Notes under the pieces: generated by a model | The model's database searches: none | Told to the model about the DNA's origin: nothing | The model's input: only the letters and a program-made list of their open reading frames with translations | Source of the DNA: Paenibacillus sp. J2TS4 | GTDB taxonomy: Bacteria > Bacillota > Bacilli > Paenibacillales > NBRC-103111 | Direction: 5' to 3' | NCBI RefSeq assembly: GCF_018403245.1 | Contig: NZ_BOSH01000024.1 | Coordinates: forward strand, 1-45,851 | DNA: 45,851 bases | Shown here: piece after piece, positions 16,999-25,922 of the stretch | Numbering within the stretch: the first letter of the stretch is position 1 | How the letters are laid out: the number at the start of each line of letters is the position of its first letter | Position numbers and translations under genes: made by a program

Positions 16999-17523
16999 AT
17001 GAAGCGACCCATTGTATTATACATTGCAGCATCGTTGGATGGGTATATTGCGCGGGAGAATGGAGAGATTGATTGGCTCTATGAAGTAGAAGGAGAGGGA
17101 GACAACGGCTATAGCGAATTTTATGAGACGATTGATACGGTATTAATGGGCAACAAAACATACGAGCATACCTTTGAACTAGCTGATCAGTTTCCCTATC
17201 CGGATAAGAAGTGCTATGTGTTCTCACGTTCCGAACGGCAGCCCAACCCGCATGTGACCTTTGTCACCGGGGATGTACCGGAGTTCATTGAGAAACTGAA
17301 AAAGCAGGAAGGCTCCAAAATCTGGATTGTCGGTGGAGCCGAAATTCTTGACGTACTCTTGAAAAACAAACTCGTCGATGAGTTTATCATTACGATGATC
17401 CCAACGATTTTAGGTAGTGGGATTCCGCTGTTCAAAAAAGAGAATCCGGAATTGAAGCTTTTCCTGGCCGAGACCAAACGTTACGGACAAATGGTTCAAC
17501 TGCATTATACAGTGAAATCCTAA
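16999..17523 (+). CDS. Dihydrofolate reductase-family protein (RibD C-terminal type)
   Basis: The 174-residue protein has the DHFR/RibD-C fold: IVLYIAASLDGYIARENGEI at the N-terminus, a dinucleotide-type segment IDTVLMGNKTYEH, and IWIVGGAEILDVLL followed by IPTILGSGIPLF. It resembles YwjB/YyaP-type stand-alone reductases, NADPH-dependent enzymes whose substrates are mostly unknown; it is not a typical folate DHFR. ATG 16999 follows AAGGAG by eight bases. It stands alone, with a palindrome at 16923-16943 as a possible operator. Confidence 0.85.
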   Translation: MKRPIVLYIAASLDGYIARENGEIDWLYEVEGEGDNGYSEFYETIDTVLMGNKTYEHTFELADQFPYPDKKCYVFSRSERQPNPHVTFVTGDVPEFIEKLKKQEGSKIWIVGGAEILDVLLKNKLVDEFIITMIPTILGSGIPLFKKENPELKLFLAETKRYGQMVQLHYTVKS

Positions 17524-17611
17524 AGCTTCTAACAAATTGAATATTTGAGCTGATGCGTTATCTGGGCGTGAGTTTAGTATTGCCGCTCTCACGTCCTTTA
17601 CTTTGAGAAAG

Positions 17612-17650
17612 AGAAAAGGACTGCCCCGCTTGTTGCAACAGGGCAGTCCT
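17612..17650 (-). terminator. Intrinsic terminator of the DHA2 exporter gene
   Basis: Ten-base perfect arms AGGACTGCCC (17617-17626) and GGGCAGTCCT (17641-17650) enclose a 14-base loop. On the minus strand the stem is followed by TTTCTCTTTCTC. It is 20 bases beyond the exporter stop. Confidence 0.8.
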
Positions 17651-17669
17651 GGAAAAGCACCGCAAGAGG

Positions 17670-19097
17670 TCAACCCGCTTGCGTTACTTTTTTGTTTTTT
17701 CTTAGGAAAAGAGATACAACCATCGCAATGATCGAAATGATCAAGCCAAGCATGAACGTGTCACTGTAGCCGGCAACAGATGCCGTTAATTGTTCAGTTA
17801 CATCATCAGGACTAGTTGACTGTGCCAAATGACTACTGGAGCGTGCGGTCATGGTCGCGATGAACAATGCTGAGCCAATCGCACCGGCAACTTGCTGCAG
17901 CGTACTGAAAATAGCAGATCCATGCGCATAGTATTCAGGCGTAATCTGATTCAGTCCATAGGTTTGGACCGGGACCAGAATGAGCGCCACACCTAGCATT
18001 AATAGACAATGCGTTAAGATAATCTGCAAGCTCGTCGACTCTAATGTGAATCCGGTAAAGAGATACATCGCAATGCATAAGATCAATATACCTGGAATAA
18101 TAATGACTCTGGCGCCAAATCGATCAAATAGTTTTCCTGTAACAGGAGACATTAGTCCATTAACGACACCCCCAGGCAACATTATAAGTCCTGATTGAAA
18201 TGCTGTCACCAACAGCACGCTTTGCAGAAACAAAGGTAATAATGTGATTGTTGCGAACATCGACATCATAACAATAATTAATAGTATAATCGAGAGCGAG
18301 AACAACGGAAATCGGAAGGTGCGCAATTCCAAAATCGGATTTGAAATACGCAGTTGCCGGACTGCGAATAAAATCAAGGCCAGGCTGCCAATGATAATGG
18401 ACCAATAAACTTGCGGATCTGACCAGCCTTCATTTCCTGAAGCGCTGAATCCATATACAACACCGCCAAAACCTAAGGTCGATAAAATAATGGACAGCAC
18501 ATCAACTTTGGGTTTTGTGATCGTGGTTACATTTACAAGATAGCAATACCCGATGAAGATGGAAATGATAGTAATGGGAATAATAGTATAGAACAGCCAG
18601 CGCCAATCCATTGCATCAATAATAATGCCTGAAAGGGTAGGCCCGATAGCGGGGGCAAATGTAAATATTAAGAAGAGCAACCCCATAACCGAACCTCGTT
18701 TTTCCGCAGGGTAAATATTTAACAACGTATTCATCAGCAGCGGGATAATTAGTCCCGTACCAATGGCTTGAATCACTCGGCCGACTAATAACAACATAAA
18801 AGCGGGGGCCGTTGCAGCGACGATCGTACCTATTAAAAAGGTAATCATTGCGGTTAAAAAAAGCTGTCTAGTAGTAAGCCATTGTTGAATTAAAGCCGTT
18901 ATGGGAATGAGTGTGCCGACAACGAGCAGGTAAGCCGCAGTTAGCCACTGTATTGTGGTGGCGCCGACCTGGAACTCCTTCATCAGCACAGGCAAGGCAT
19001 TGCCTAGCAGCGTTTCGTTTAATGTCGCCACGAATGCTCCCATCATAAGGGCGACCATAATTGGCATTCGCTTCACTTTCTGTAAATCCAAATCCAT
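17670..19097 (-). CDS. DHA2-family MFS multidrug exporter (EmrB/QacA type)
   Basis: This is a 475-residue transporter with about fourteen hydrophobic segments, as in the 14-segment DHA2 drug:proton antiporters. The efflux-specific motif C is in FAPAIGPTLSGIIID, and DATNETLL-type motif D1 is represented by TLNETLLGNALPVL in the first segment. A motif A relative, GKLFDRFGAR, occurs mid-protein. The family exports lipophilic drugs or cations. It is divergent from a TetR gene (19263-19826), the usual arrangement for ligand-induced drug efflux. Confidence 0.92.
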   Translation of the reverse strand: MDLDLQKVKRMPIMVALMMGAFVATLNETLLGNALPVLMKEFQVGATTIQWLTAAYLLVVGTLIPITALIQQWLTTRQLFLTAMITFLIGTIVAATAPAFMLLLVGRVIQAIGTGLIIPLLMNTLLNIYPAEKRGSVMGLLFLIFTFAPAIGPTLSGIIIDAMDWRWLFYTIIPITIISIFIGYCYLVNVTTITKPKVDVLSIILSTLGFGGVVYGFSASGNEGWSDPQVYWSIIIGSLALILFAVRQLRISNPILELRTFRFPLFSLSIILLIIVMMSMFATITLLPLFLQSVLLVTAFQSGLIMLPGGVVNGLMSPVTGKLFDRFGARVIIIPGILILCIAMYLFTGFTLESTSLQIILTHCLLMLGVALILVPVQTYGLNQITPEYYAHGSAIFSTLQQVAGAIGSALFIATMTARSSSHLAQSTSPDDVTEQLTASVAGYSDTFMLGLIISIIAMVVSLFLRKNKKVTQAG

Positions 19098-19262
19098 GTA
19101 AGTGCCTTCCTTTCGTGTAATATAGGATGAGTTATGAAGTCGATTCCAATTATAGTGATCATTTGGGCTGCAAAATATATTTAATACACCTACTTTGTAC
19201 AGTTAGGAAACAGTATCAAATAAATGTCTGAGAACTTGAGCGGAATAGAGGGGGCAATTGGG

Positions 19263-19826
19263 ATGGATTTGAGAAAACGCCGCTCCATACAATTTTTATG
19301 GAAAGCCTTGTTTGATCTAATGACAGTAGAAAAGATGGGGGTTTCCAAAATAACTGTAGATCAAATTTGTGAAAAAGCAATGGTTCATCGTTCCACGTTT
19401 TATAAGCATTTTGATGACAAATTCAGATTGCTGGAGTATGGGCTGAATCAGCTGATGGAGCCATATTGGGATATCCCATTAGAGAAAAGGATCTTAAGGC
19501 CCTTTTTTTGGTCCAATGATTTTTTTGAAGGCTCCGAGTCCAATAAGTTAGTTCGTTCGCAGCAAAGTGATGAACTATTCTTTGATTGCATGACGGCTTA
19601 CTCCATGCGGTTATTGAAAAAAGACGCCTTAAAGTTCATCCAGCATTCCAAAACGATCGACATCCCTCATGACTTGTTAGCAGAATTTCATGTAGCTGCA
19701 ATGGTTGCTTTAAGTACATGGTGGCATAAAAACCCCAATCTGGCGGGCTTAGCACAGATGGATCAATATTTTCAAAGATTGGTGAATGCAAATATTTTTG
19801 ATTGTGAAGAAGAGAGAGAAAAATAG
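19263..19826 (+). CDS. TetR-family regulator of the DHA2 exporter
   Basis: The 187-residue protein has a TetR helix-turn-helix at about residues 22-55 (ITVDQICEKAMVHRSTFYKH), typical of the TetR/TetR_C branch that often controls efflux pumps. ATG 19263 is eight bases after AGAGGGGG; ATG 19224 is in frame but has no site. Divergence from the exporter gene across about 165 bases suggests direct repression of it. I could not identify a convincing operator by eye. Confidence 0.88.
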   Translation: MDLRKRRSIQFLWKALFDLMTVEKMGVSKITVDQICEKAMVHRSTFYKHFDDKFRLLEYGLNQLMEPYWDIPLEKRILRPFFWSNDFFEGSESNKLVRSQQSDELFFDCMTAYSMRLLKKDALKFIQHSKTIDIPHDLLAEFHVAAMVALSTWWHKNPNLAGLAQMDQYFQRLVNANIFDCEEEREK

Positions 19827-19972
19827 AATGCCCTGGTGAAGAGGTCTTTTCAACTCCCCGGAATATTTATGCATACTCTATTATTCATACCAAAATAAAA
19901 TGCTGTCGCGTTAGAATTTTAAATTAAAAAAAGCTCAATCCCAGAGTTATGATCAAGCTCCCGATTATGCAC

Positions 19973-20039
19973 AAAAGGCCGTCGAAGTAATCTGCGGCCT
20001 AGTTGTCAGTGATTCAACTATCGTACCCTTAGTTTAATT
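19973..20039 (-). repeat. 3'-end element R2
   Basis: The hairpin aggccgtcgaagtaatctgc/ggcct is followed by gattcaactatcgtaccc and ttagtttaatt. Its conserved tail touches the stop codon of the GNAT gene at 20040. Read on the gene strand, the stem ends in CCTTTT, so it also serves as a terminator. Confidence 0.8.
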
Positions 20040-20615
20040 TCAAATCTCGTTTTGCTTCTCAATAAACTCATCCTTAGTTAACCCAAACAAAATAAAATCT
20101 AAATATTGACCATTTATATATACCACCTGTCGACGTACACCTTCTTGAATGCAGCCAAGCTTTTGCATCATCCTGGCAGAACCTTCATTTCCTTCAAGAA
20201 CACAGTCATTGAACTTATTGAGTCTACGTTCCAAGAAAGCATATTTTAAGAGGATTTTCATAGCCCTCGTACCGCAACCCTTGCCACGATGCTCTTTATC
20301 TATCACTATCCCTATACTAAACGTCCCGTTTCTCTCGTCGATACTGTTTAAATTGATACCGCCTATACTTTCTCCGTTCAAATTTTCAATGGTAAACATT
20401 ATTCGTCCATTAGTTGAAGAAAAATCAGCGTTTTCCTCTGCGAACTTTTTAGCCCCTGAGATTGTAGGCGGTAATTCAATAGCACATTCTAAAAGACGAC
20501 GTGCAGGGGTATCAAATCCGCTTATGTAACAACTCTCCCAATCTTCGGCCTCGATTGCACGCAATCTGACTTTATCATCTTGCCAATAATAATTGCTGTA
20601 ATCTATATCTCGCAT
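20040..20615 (-). CDS. GNAT acetyltransferase, RimJ/RimL type (copy A)
   Basis: The 191-residue enzyme has the GNAT fold, with SIGIVIDKEHRGKGCGTRAM as the acetyl-CoA-binding motif A (R/Q-x-x-G-x-G/A) and NEGSARMMQKLGCIQEGVRR as the motif B helix and strand typical of RimJ/RimL. It transfers acetyl groups to an amine, either a protein N-terminus or a small molecule. ATG 20615 is five bases after GGAGG. A nearly identical copy lies at 34764-35339, where C116 is Y. Elements R2 (touching the stop) and R3 (about 75 bases upstream of the start) lie on either side. Confidence 0.9.
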   Translation of the reverse strand: MRDIDYSNYYWQDDKVRLRAIEAEDWESCYISGFDTPARRLLECAIELPPTISGAKKFAEENADFSSTNGRIMFTIENLNGESIGGINLNSIDERNGTFSIGIVIDKEHRGKGCGTRAMKILLKYAFLERRLNKFNDCVLEGNEGSARMMQKLGCIQEGVRRQVVYINGQYLDFILFGLTKDEFIEKQNEI

Positions 20616-20687
20616 AATATCCTCCAAAGATAAATTGTGTAGTTCCTCACCATTTATGAACCAAATATTTACTTTTACGAGGAATTA

Positions 20688-20717
20688 TAATGTAATCGGC
20701 GGCCTGGTTCGGTGATG
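20688..20717 (-). repeat. 3'-end element R3 (partial)
   Basis: The stretch taatgtaatcggcggcctgg followed by ttcggtgatggg matches the right half of the hairpin and the spacer of the other elements, but the TTCAACTATCG tail is missing. It lies 12 bases beyond the stop of the LRR gene, the expected position. Confidence 0.6.
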
Positions 20718-20728
20718 GGAGGGAGGGT

Positions 20729-21748
20729 CTAGCTCCATTTTTGAAAACCCAGCTTTAATAAGGATTCTTGTATTTCTTGGTCTACTTTGCTTTTGGAAGT
20801 CGCAAATTCCACAGTAGATAAAGCACTTGGAAGTTTTTGACGGATAAAGGAATCAAAATCGATGGCCGTTTTGAAAATGCGAAGCTTGCGCAGCGAAGGC
20901 AATTGCTCCATTCCCGTCAACCGAGCCAAGCCTTTGCAATTCGAAATAGATAGCTCCTCCAGCGCCTTCATCTCCCGGTCAAAGCCGATTTCATGCAATT
21001 GGATTTGATCCTCGATCACAAGCCTCGTTAGCGCTCGGAAGTTCGTAATATGGGTCAGGTCATGAAAACCGCGGACTCTACAGATCTCCAAGTCATCGAT
21101 TTCATTCTCTTCGATCTCCTGAATATGCTCTCGACCTCCAAGCAAAATGCGAAGGTGCTTCAGCTTCTTCAGTCGGTTAATAAAATGTAACGGTAATTTG
21201 CTGATGGAATGCAGCGCCAGATAATTCAAGCCCTCCAGATAGCCTATCGCATCCAGGTTTTTCACCTTGCCCCCGACATGCAATTGTTCCAGATGAGGGA
21301 ACTCTTTAAAATATTGCAGGTTGAGGATCTTTTTCTCCGATATAATTGATAAATCTCTTAGAGACCGCAGCGAGTCTATTCCCAAAATGTCCGAATTCTC
21401 CAGCTCGTATATGCCTAGGTTCAAACTGTACAAGTGTTCCAGCGTCACCAAGGCTTCGGTGTTATGCGCCCGGGCGAGACAATTGAGATGCAGCATTTTG
21501 ACATGGGGAATCCGCAAGAGAGTATGGCCATCAAACGAGAGGGAATAGTGGCCGTAGAAACGTACTCCGAAATTTTCATCCAAACGCGCGCAAAGCTCAT
21601 CCACTTCCTCCAAGATGGAGCCATAAAACTGCGGGTGAGAGAACTGGACAATCACTTGGTTGCCTCCGTGCAAGTCCTGCTCAATCTGAACCCGGTCCAG
21701 CGCAACAGGATTGTTGATCAGAATCTTCCTTTTCCATATTTTGCGCAT
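20729..21748 (-). CDS. Leucine-rich-repeat protein
   Basis: The 339-residue protein has no signal peptide or membrane segment. From about residue 80 to 310 it contains nine or so degenerate leucine-rich repeats, such as LYSLNLGIYEL, LRDLSIIS, LEQLHVGG, LKHLRILLGG, LEELSISN and LRKLRIFK, spaced 20-25 residues apart. The repeats would form a curved solenoid for protein binding. ATG 21748 follows TAGGAGG by eight bases. It is 12 bases after the gene at 21761-22378, so the two form an operon. Bacterial LRR proteins of this size occur beside effectors or immunity genes, but nothing here proves such a role. Confidence 0.75.
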   Translation of the reverse strand: MRKIWKRKILINNPVALDRVQIEQDLHGGNQVIVQFSHPQFYGSILEEVDELCARLDENFGVRFYGHYSLSFDGHTLLRIPHVKMLHLNCLARAHNTEALVTLEHLYSLNLGIYELENSDILGIDSLRSLRDLSIISEKKILNLQYFKEFPHLEQLHVGGKVKNLDAIGYLEGLNYLALHSISKLPLHFINRLKKLKHLRILLGGREHIQEIEENEIDDLEICRVRGFHDLTHITNFRALTRLVIEDQIQLHEIGFDREMKALEELSISNCKGLARLTGMEQLPSLRKLRIFKTAIDFDSFIRQKLPSALSTVEFATSKSKVDQEIQESLLKLGFQKWS

Positions 21749-21760
21749 TCGTAAACCCTC

Positions 21761-22378
21761 CTATTTGCCATGGATCACAAGTCCATATTTATTGAAGATC
21801 CACGATTGGCCCATATCTTGAATCGCATCGCGGCTTATACGAACAGATGGCTTCTGCTCTTTCATCGCCTCCGGGTCAAGCGCCGAGAAGCGAAGCGGCT
21901 TTGTTCTTTTTTTAATATAACCCGTTACTTGTTCGAAAAACGCATACGTCAACGGCCTATGATCCCGAATATCCTCGTAAATGTAGTACTTCCCTTTTTC
22001 ATCTTCCAAATCGACTTGAAATCCTTTAGGAAAGGAAAGCAAAATACACGGCAGTTCATCCTCTGCCCATTGTCCGTAATAGGGGAAATCAACGCCTTCA
22101 TTTCTCACGAAAAATCCCGAGTTTTCATGATCAGACGTAATGGAAATAGAATAAACAAAGAAGGGGTGAGCATCCTTCCTTTTTTCCGCCGCCGCAAAAT
22201 ACCGATAATAGGCTTGATAGGCCTCATAAACCTGAATCTGATCATGCTCTGTCCGGGCGTAATTCGTAAGGTGAAATTGCGGTTTCCTATCTTCAAAAAG
22301 CTCCAAAAAGCTTTTAAACTCTTCCGGCGTTATGAAGAATCGAAGTTTATAAAATCCGCTGTTCTTTAATCTATCCAT
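21761..22378 (-). CDS. Conserved-looking protein of unknown function, operon partner of the LRR gene
   Basis: I do not recognise this 205-residue soluble protein. It is rich in aromatic and charged residues (FYKLRFFITPEEFKSFLELF, FFVRNEGVDFPYYGQWAEDE) and has no signal peptide. The C-terminus IQDMGQSWIFNKYGLVIHGK looks ordered. ATG 22378 is preceded by GGGGAG at seven bases; ATG 22396 overlaps that site. It is the first gene of the pair with the LRR protein. Confidence 0.6.
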   Translation of the reverse strand: MDRLKNSGFYKLRFFITPEEFKSFLELFEDRKPQFHLTNYARTEHDQIQVYEAYQAYYRYFAAAEKRKDAHPFFVYSISITSDHENSGFFVRNEGVDFPYYGQWAEDELPCILLSFPKGFQVDLEDEKGKYYIYEDIRDHRPLTYAFFEQVTGYIKKRTKPLRFSALDPEAMKEQKPSVRISRDAIQDMGQSWIFNKYGLVIHGK

Positions 22379-22399
22379 TTCTTTTCTCCCCGACATGAT

Positions 22400-22709
22400 G
22401 AATGATTAACATGCGTTGATATTTACGCAGGCGTTAACTTAACGTTACTTATAATATAGTTTAGCTTATCAGGGCTATCGGCGGAATAGTTGAATAAGCC
22501 TAAAGCTTAAAGCGATTTTAGTATGGTGATCGTATGCGGGATCATCCTTAGTTAAAGCTGTTTACTGCTTTTACGCGAATCTGAGATGGTAAAATATTTT
22601 TCTTTGGGAAAATAAAGTTAAAATTATCGCACAATGTTTCAATTTATCCGTGAATCCCGTTTTGAAAAAACCATTATATGAAACAAAGTTTTATAATCGC
22701 CAGATTTAA
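22400..22709. other. Intergenic region between divergent units
   Basis: No gene seen. AT-rich sequence holds the unresolved promoter of the LRR pair on the minus side, where gttaacttaacgtta near 22433 is partly symmetric. The RpiR promoter begins at 22710. Confidence 0.4.
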
Positions 22710-22737
22710 TTGACACCGCGGTTCGCGTTGCTATAAT
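22710..22737 (+). promoter_or_regulatory. Consensus sigma-A promoter of the RpiR gene
   Basis: TTGACA (22710-22715) and TATAAT (22732-22737) are both perfect consensus hexamers with a 16-base spacer. It drives the RpiR gene, which starts 49 bases later behind AAGGAAGG. Confidence 0.85.
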
Positions 22738-22785
22738 AAAGGCTACTACTAGTCCTAACCCGTCGCGAGTAAGGAAGGAAAACAA

Positions 22786-23661
22786 ATGAAGAGCGTGCTT
22801 ATCCGGCTAAGGGAGTACCATAATCAAGCCAGTACAACAGAAAGAACCATTACCGACTACATTTTAAAGCATCCTAAAGAAACTTCAGAGATGACCGTGT
22901 ACAAGCTTGCTGACACCACTTTTTCCTCCCCTTCTTCGATCGTCAGACTGTGCAAGAAGAATGGTTTCAGAGGGTATAAAGAATTTACCAAAGCGTTAAT
23001 TTACGAACTAGCGATCCGAAAAAACAGCCAGTCGGTGGAAAAGAAAGAAATTACCCGCGCCGATACAATCGAAGAGATAGTGGAGAAAATAACGTACAAA
23101 AACATCGTCTCCTTGGAAGATACTAAATCACTTCTTGATTATAAAGTCATTGAGAAGTGTATAGATCTGTTACGGGTTAGTAGAAATATATGTTTATTCG
23201 GCTTGGGATCATCCTTACTAGTGGCCAAGGATGCACATCACAAATTTGTTCGTCTAAACAAGCGCAGCACAGTGAATGATGATTGGCATATTCAACTCTT
23301 GACAGCTAAGCATATGTCTCCTGATGATTTAGGAGTTATTATCTCCTATTCAGGGGAAACCGTAGAGATGATTGAATGCGCCAAAGCTATCAAAGATTCG
23401 GGAGCGAAGATTATATCGATCACGAGGTATGGATCATCACCCATAGCGGAATTGTCGGATTACACTATATTCGTAGCTGCCAACGAAGCGATTGTTCGCA
23501 GTGGTGCGATGTCTTCCAGAATATCCCAGCTAAACATCATCGATATTCTTTACACGGGATATGTTAATACACAGTTTGAAAAATCTTTGGAGAAGATCTC
23601 CAAGACCCATATTCAAAAGCTTGAATCTTCAGCCGAAAATGCTTTTGATGCAGATGAATAA
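22786..23661 (+). CDS. RpiR/MurR-family regulator with SIS domain
   Basis: The 291-residue regulator has an N-terminal RpiR helix-turn-helix (residues 1-77; TVYKLADTTFSSPSSIVRLC) and a SIS sugar-phosphate-binding domain (about 110-250) with ICLFGLGSSLLVAKDAHHKF, GVIISYSGETVEMIECAKAI and IISITRYGSSPI. SIS regulators sense phosphorylated sugars. With murQ immediately downstream, the ligand is probably MurNAc-6P or a related amino-sugar phosphate, as for E. coli MurR, although that assignment is inferred. It has its own consensus promoter. Confidence 0.9.
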   Translation: MKSVLIRLREYHNQASTTERTITDYILKHPKETSEMTVYKLADTTFSSPSSIVRLCKKNGFRGYKEFTKALIYELAIRKNSQSVEKKEITRADTIEEIVEKITYKNIVSLEDTKSLLDYKVIEKCIDLLRVSRNICLFGLGSSLLVAKDAHHKFVRLNKRSTVNDDWHIQLLTAKHMSPDDLGVIISYSGETVEMIECAKAIKDSGAKIISITRYGSSPIAELSDYTIFVAANEAIVRSGAMSSRISQLNIIDILYTGYVNTQFEKSLEKISKTHIQKLESSAENAFDADE

Positions 23662-23698
23662 AGGTTGCCAACAAAACGAATACATAGTCTCATTTTAT

Positions 23699-23735
23699 TG
23701 AAAACGCTTGCAAATACTAGTTTATAGCCTATTAA
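23699..23735 (+). promoter_or_regulatory. cre site overlapping the murQ promoter
   Basis: TGAAAACGCTTGCA (23699-23712) fits the cre consensus TGNAANCGNTNNCA without mismatch. It overlaps a possible -35 TTGCAA (23708-23713), with TATTAA (23730-23735) 16 bases on. CcpA binding would repress the murQ-ABC operon when preferred sugars are present. Confidence 0.75.
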
Positions 23736-23822
23736 ACAGCAACTAAAATAAGGGGGGAGTATTCGCTATTTATCGCACTATTCACATCGATTTACTAAAT
23801 ATTAAGTGGAGAGGATATACAG

Positions 23823-24716
23823 ATGATTAACCTGGAGAGTATGTCAACAGAACAGCAAAATGAGAAAACGATGAATTTAGATTCAATGTCCATCTACGAC
23901 GCATTGGTTGCAATGAATGAAGAGGATGCGAAGGTAGCGGAAGCGGTGCGCTCAGAGCTTCCGCAAATTGAAAAAGCGATTGAAGCGACGATTGAAGCCT
24001 TTCAACGCGGCGGCAGGTTAATTTACATAGGAGCAGGGACCAGCGGTCGGTTAGGATTATTAGATGCAGTAGAGTGTCCCCCCACCTTTGGAACTCCACC
24101 GGAACAAGTTGTTGCTTTGTTGGCCGGAGGGCTTACTGCCTTCATGAAGGCAGTCGAAGACGCGGAAGATAGTACCACTCTTGGAATTGAAGATTTGCAG
24201 AGTATTCAATTAACGTCCAAAGATGTGGTCATCGGCATAGCCGCCAGCGGAAGAACCCCTTACGTAGTATCAGCCTTGAAGTATGCTTCGAGCCTAGGCT
24301 GCACTACGGCGGCCATTGCTTGCAATAAGCATTCCATAGTCGGCAAGGCGGCGGATATTGCCATTGAAGTCGTCACTGGAGCAGAGGCCCTTACAGGATC
24401 TACCCGCTTAAAAGCCGGAACGGCACAAAAAATGGTCTTGAATATGATCTCCACTTTGTCAATGGTTGGCACAGGAAAAGTATACAAAAACCTGATGGTG
24501 GACGTTCAGCTCACCAATGAAAAATTACAAACCCGTGCTGAAAATATAATTATGAATGCAACAGGCGTGGATAGGGAGAAGGCCAGCCAAGTCCTACTAG
24601 AGGCCAACGGCAGCGTAAAGCTTGCCATCGTCATGATCCTTCTAGGCTATGACGCGGATCGTGCTGCAGAGAAACTTAATGCGGTCGGAGGGCGGGTTAG
24701 AAAAGTTCTGGAGTAA
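23823..24716 (+). CDS. murQ: N-acetylmuramic acid 6-phosphate etherase MurQ
   Basis: MurQ cleaves the lactyl ether of MurNAc-6-phosphate to give GlcNAc-6-phosphate and D-lactate, in cytosolic recycling of peptidoglycan sugar. The 297-residue length is normal. Diagnostic stretches are MNLDSMSIYDALVAMNEEDA, LIYIGAGTSGRLGLLDAVEC (with the catalytic glutamate region PPTFGTPPEQV following), IGIAASGRTPYVVSALKYA and GSTRLKAGTAQKMVLNMIST. A C-terminal UBA-like helix set ends the protein. ATG 23823 follows GGAGAGG. It heads a run of murQ plus ABC importer genes, preceded by the RpiR regulator and a cre-overlapped promoter. Confidence 0.97.
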   Translation: MINLESMSTEQQNEKTMNLDSMSIYDALVAMNEEDAKVAEAVRSELPQIEKAIEATIEAFQRGGRLIYIGAGTSGRLGLLDAVECPPTFGTPPEQVVALLAGGLTAFMKAVEDAEDSTTLGIEDLQSIQLTSKDVVIGIAASGRTPYVVSALKYASSLGCTTAAIACNKHSIVGKAADIAIEVVTGAEALTGSTRLKAGTAQKMVLNMISTLSMVGTGKVYKNLMVDVQLTNEKLQTRAENIIMNATGVDREKASQVLLEANGSVKLAIVMILLGYDADRAAEKLNAVGGRVRKVLE

Positions 24717-24805
24717 ATTTAGGAGGTGAGGATAAACACTTGTGCAATCTTTATAAAATGTATTTATTATTCATTAACCATTAATTTATAGTGGGAGGGT
24801 CAATA

Positions 24806-25834
24806 TTGAGAAAACTTGCATTAGCTGTCTTAGCCGTTGTTCTAGGTTCCTTTGCATTGGCTGGCTGTTCCAGCTCTTCCGATCCGGGTCAGAAAACCGA
24901 CAGCAAACATTTAATGGTATACACGCCTGCGAGTGAAGAGTTAATTAACTTGATTGTACCTGCCTTTGAGGAAGAAACAGGAATCCAGGTGGAAATCGTC
25001 GCCGCATCTACAGGTGAATTATTAACGCGGATTAAAGGGGAAGCGGAGAATCCGATCGCCGATGTCATGTGGGGCGGATCCCCTTCGTTAATAATGCCTC
25101 TTAAGGAATATTTTGAAGAATACGTTTCAGTAAATGACCAGTATTTATCGCCAGAGTTTAAAAATAAAGAAGGTTTCGTTACACGCTACAGCTCGACCAG
25201 TCCTGTGCTGTTAATCAATACAGACCTGATTGGCGATATCGAAGTGAATGGCTATGCAGATTTATTAAAGCCCGAGCTGAAAGGTAAAATCGCTCATGGT
25301 GATTCGGCCACATCCAGTTCATCCTTTAACCATCTGGAAAACATGTTGTTCGCCATGGGTAAAGACAAGGATCCTTTTTCTCAGGAAGCGTGGGACTATG
25401 TGGAAGCGTTTGTTAACAATTTGGATGGAAAAGTCGTCAGCAGCTCCGGAAACGTTCACAAAGGGGTTGCGGATGGAGAGTATTATGTAGGACTGACCTA
25501 TGAAGAACCAGCCGTCACCTATCTACAAGACGGTGCCCCTGTTAAAGTGGTCTACATGGAAGAAGGAACCATCTTTAAAGAATCAGGCAATTATATTGTT
25601 AAAAACGCCAAAAACCTGGAAAACGCAAAACTGTTTTCAGATTTCTTACTTTCAGAACAGGTGCAGAACTTGCTGGGGCTGGAGACGATGAATCGACCCG
25701 TCCGTGCTGATGCCGAGCTTGCCAGCTTCAAGACACCCATTTCCGAAATAAAAACGATAGAGTATGATGTGCTGTGGGGATTGGAAAATAAAGATGCGAT
25801 TGTTGAGAAATACATGGATGTCGTAACTAAATAG
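24806..25834 (+). CDS. ABC importer solute-binding lipoprotein (Fbp/Afu type)
   Basis: The 342-residue protein has a type II signal peptide with lipobox ALAGC (cysteine near residue 21) and then a periplasmic-binding fold of the Fe(III)/AfuA class: KHLMVYTPASEELINLIVPA, ADVMWGGSPSLIMPL and GLTYEEPAVTYLQDGAPV. The class includes iron, thiamine, phosphonate and hexose-phosphate binders. I start at TTG 24806, where GGGAGGG lies six bases upstream; GTG 24791 falls on that site. Context beside murQ and an SIS regulator points to a sugar phosphate, as with AfuA, rather than iron. Confidence 0.88.
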   Translation: MRKLALAVLAVVLGSFALAGCSSSSDPGQKTDSKHLMVYTPASEELINLIVPAFEEETGIQVEIVAASTGELLTRIKGEAENPIADVMWGGSPSLIMPLKEYFEEYVSVNDQYLSPEFKNKEGFVTRYSSTSPVLLINTDLIGDIEVNGYADLLKPELKGKIAHGDSATSSSSFNHLENMLFAMGKDKDPFSQEAWDYVEAFVNNLDGKVVSSSGNVHKGVADGEYYVGLTYEEPAVTYLQDGAPVKVVYMEEGTIFKESGNYIVKNAKNLENAKLFSDFLLSEQVQNLLGLETMNRPVRADAELASFKTPISEIKTIEYDVLWGLENKDAIVEKYMDVVTK

Positions 25835-25922
25835 TTTAAAGATAAATCGAATGGAGAAAGGAAGGGGGCAGGCTTCCTCTTCCTTTTTTCCGTACAGCAC
25901 GATGTTTACGAGGAGGCCAAAC

